A stretch of DNA of 64,000 nucleotides from Deinococcus sedimenti. Its GTDB lineage: Bacteria > Deinococcota > Deinococci > Deinococcales > Deinococcaceae. A program made the position numbers and the translations under genes. The stretch spans positions 62,001 through 126,000 of the forward strand of contig NZ_BMQN01000002.1 of the NCBI RefSeq assembly GCF_014648135.1. Direction: 5' to 3'. The notes under the pieces were generated by a model. That model did no database searches, was not told the origin of the DNA, and saw nothing but the letters and a program-made list of their open reading frames with translations. Each line of letters starts with the position of its first letter. Position 1 is the first letter of the stretch. Positions 63,831-64,000 of this stretch are shown in pieces.

Positions 63831-64000
63831 TCAGCTCCGGCGGGCCACGACCGTCTCCGCGCCCGTCACGCGGTCCCCCACGCTCACGGCAGGCGTGAAC
63901 GCCAGCGGCACGTGCAGCAGCACCAACCCACCCTGCTGCAGGAACGCGGCCTTGTACCCGGCGCGCACCTCGTCCCCCTCCCGCGTGAACGACGTGCCGC
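63831..64000 (-). CDS. 3' end of a gene, possibly phosphatidylserine decarboxylase
   Basis: Only the last 56 codons lie in the window, on the minus strand and running off the right edge. The visible C-terminus reads GTSFTREGDEVRAGYKAAFL, then QQGGLVLLHVPLAFTPAVSVGDRV, TGAETVVARR and stop. The pattern of a Gly-rich strand pair followed by VSVGDRVTGAETV resembles the end of phosphatidylserine decarboxylase alpha chains (vkvGdrVkaGq), or another beta-barrel/lipoyl-like fold. The call is tentative. No terminator with a T-tract is evident downstream. Confidence 0.45.
   Translation of the reverse strand, partial: GTSFTREGDEVRAGYKAAFLQQGGLVLLHVPLAFTPAVSVGDRVTGAETVVARRS

Overview
The window is a single, gene-dense stretch of a GC-rich bacterial chromosome that reads as Deinococcus. 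The grounds are the ba3-type oxidase cluster, the pyrR-pyrB-pyrC operon, the REC/Roadblock and BTAD regulators, the small palindromic intergenic repeats, and the very many start codons sitting 5-9 bases behind a TANNNT -10 hexamer (leaderless transcription, known to be common in Deinococcus). I see no prophage, insertion sequence or CRISPR array. The only foreign-looking sequence is small intergenic repeats.

Layout. 1-4.3 kb: a small hypothetical gene, gatB, a membrane protein, two hypotheticals and a ComF protein. 4.3-7.3 kb: a repeat element, a DUF1684 gene, an S4 RNA-binding gene and a translationally coupled three-gene operon for exported proteins (a lipoprotein with an Ig-like and a cohesin-like region, a small secreted protein and a dockerin protein). 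7.5-10.4 kb: a large M16 metallopeptidase. 10.5-15.6 kb: a fatty-acid synthesis cluster on the minus strand (fabH-fabD-DinB-fabG, then acpP and fabF) with a palindromic operator over the fabH promoter. 15.7-17.6 kb: trigger factor and tRNA-Leu/tRNA-His. 17.7-21.0 kb: a ba3 cytochrome oxidase operon, including a 43-residue subunit IIa too short for usual gene calling, a CBS protein and a membrane cytochrome c. 21.1-24.2 kb: a BTAD regulator, an acyl-CoA dehydrogenase and an esterase.

24.3-34.7 kb: lon under an HspR-type operator, a secreted protein, a YqgE protein, polyphosphate kinase, ribosomal protein S1, tRNA-Gln and trehalose synthase. 34.8-41.9 kb: a small unknown gene paired with a REC-Roadblock regulator, a DinB protein, an HD phosphohydrolase, a phosphatase, a thioesterase, a cold-shock protein, a DUF4403 protein, an intradiol dioxygenase and a YjbQ protein. 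42-49 kb: purA, folE, tandem repeat elements, a membrane GGDEF/GAF/HD-GYP protein, sufU, an M20 amidohydrolase and a small basic protein. 49.2-58.3 kb: a lipid-anchored subtilase, an IclR regulator, a TPR protein with a degenerate GGDEF domain, two oxidoreductases and a lipoprotein.

58.4-64 kb: the pyr operon pyrR-pyrB-phosphoesterase-pyrC. It is preceded by a leader with a consensus PyrR-binding loop and a 27-codon leader ORF that contains an intrinsic terminator. Then come hsp20 under a second HspR-type operator, a hypothetical protein and a truncated gene at the right edge.

The most interesting signals are the cohesin-like/dockerin operon, the pyr leader-peptide attenuator, and a family of at least four hairpin-flanked repeats whose arms differ in sequence but stay self-complementary.
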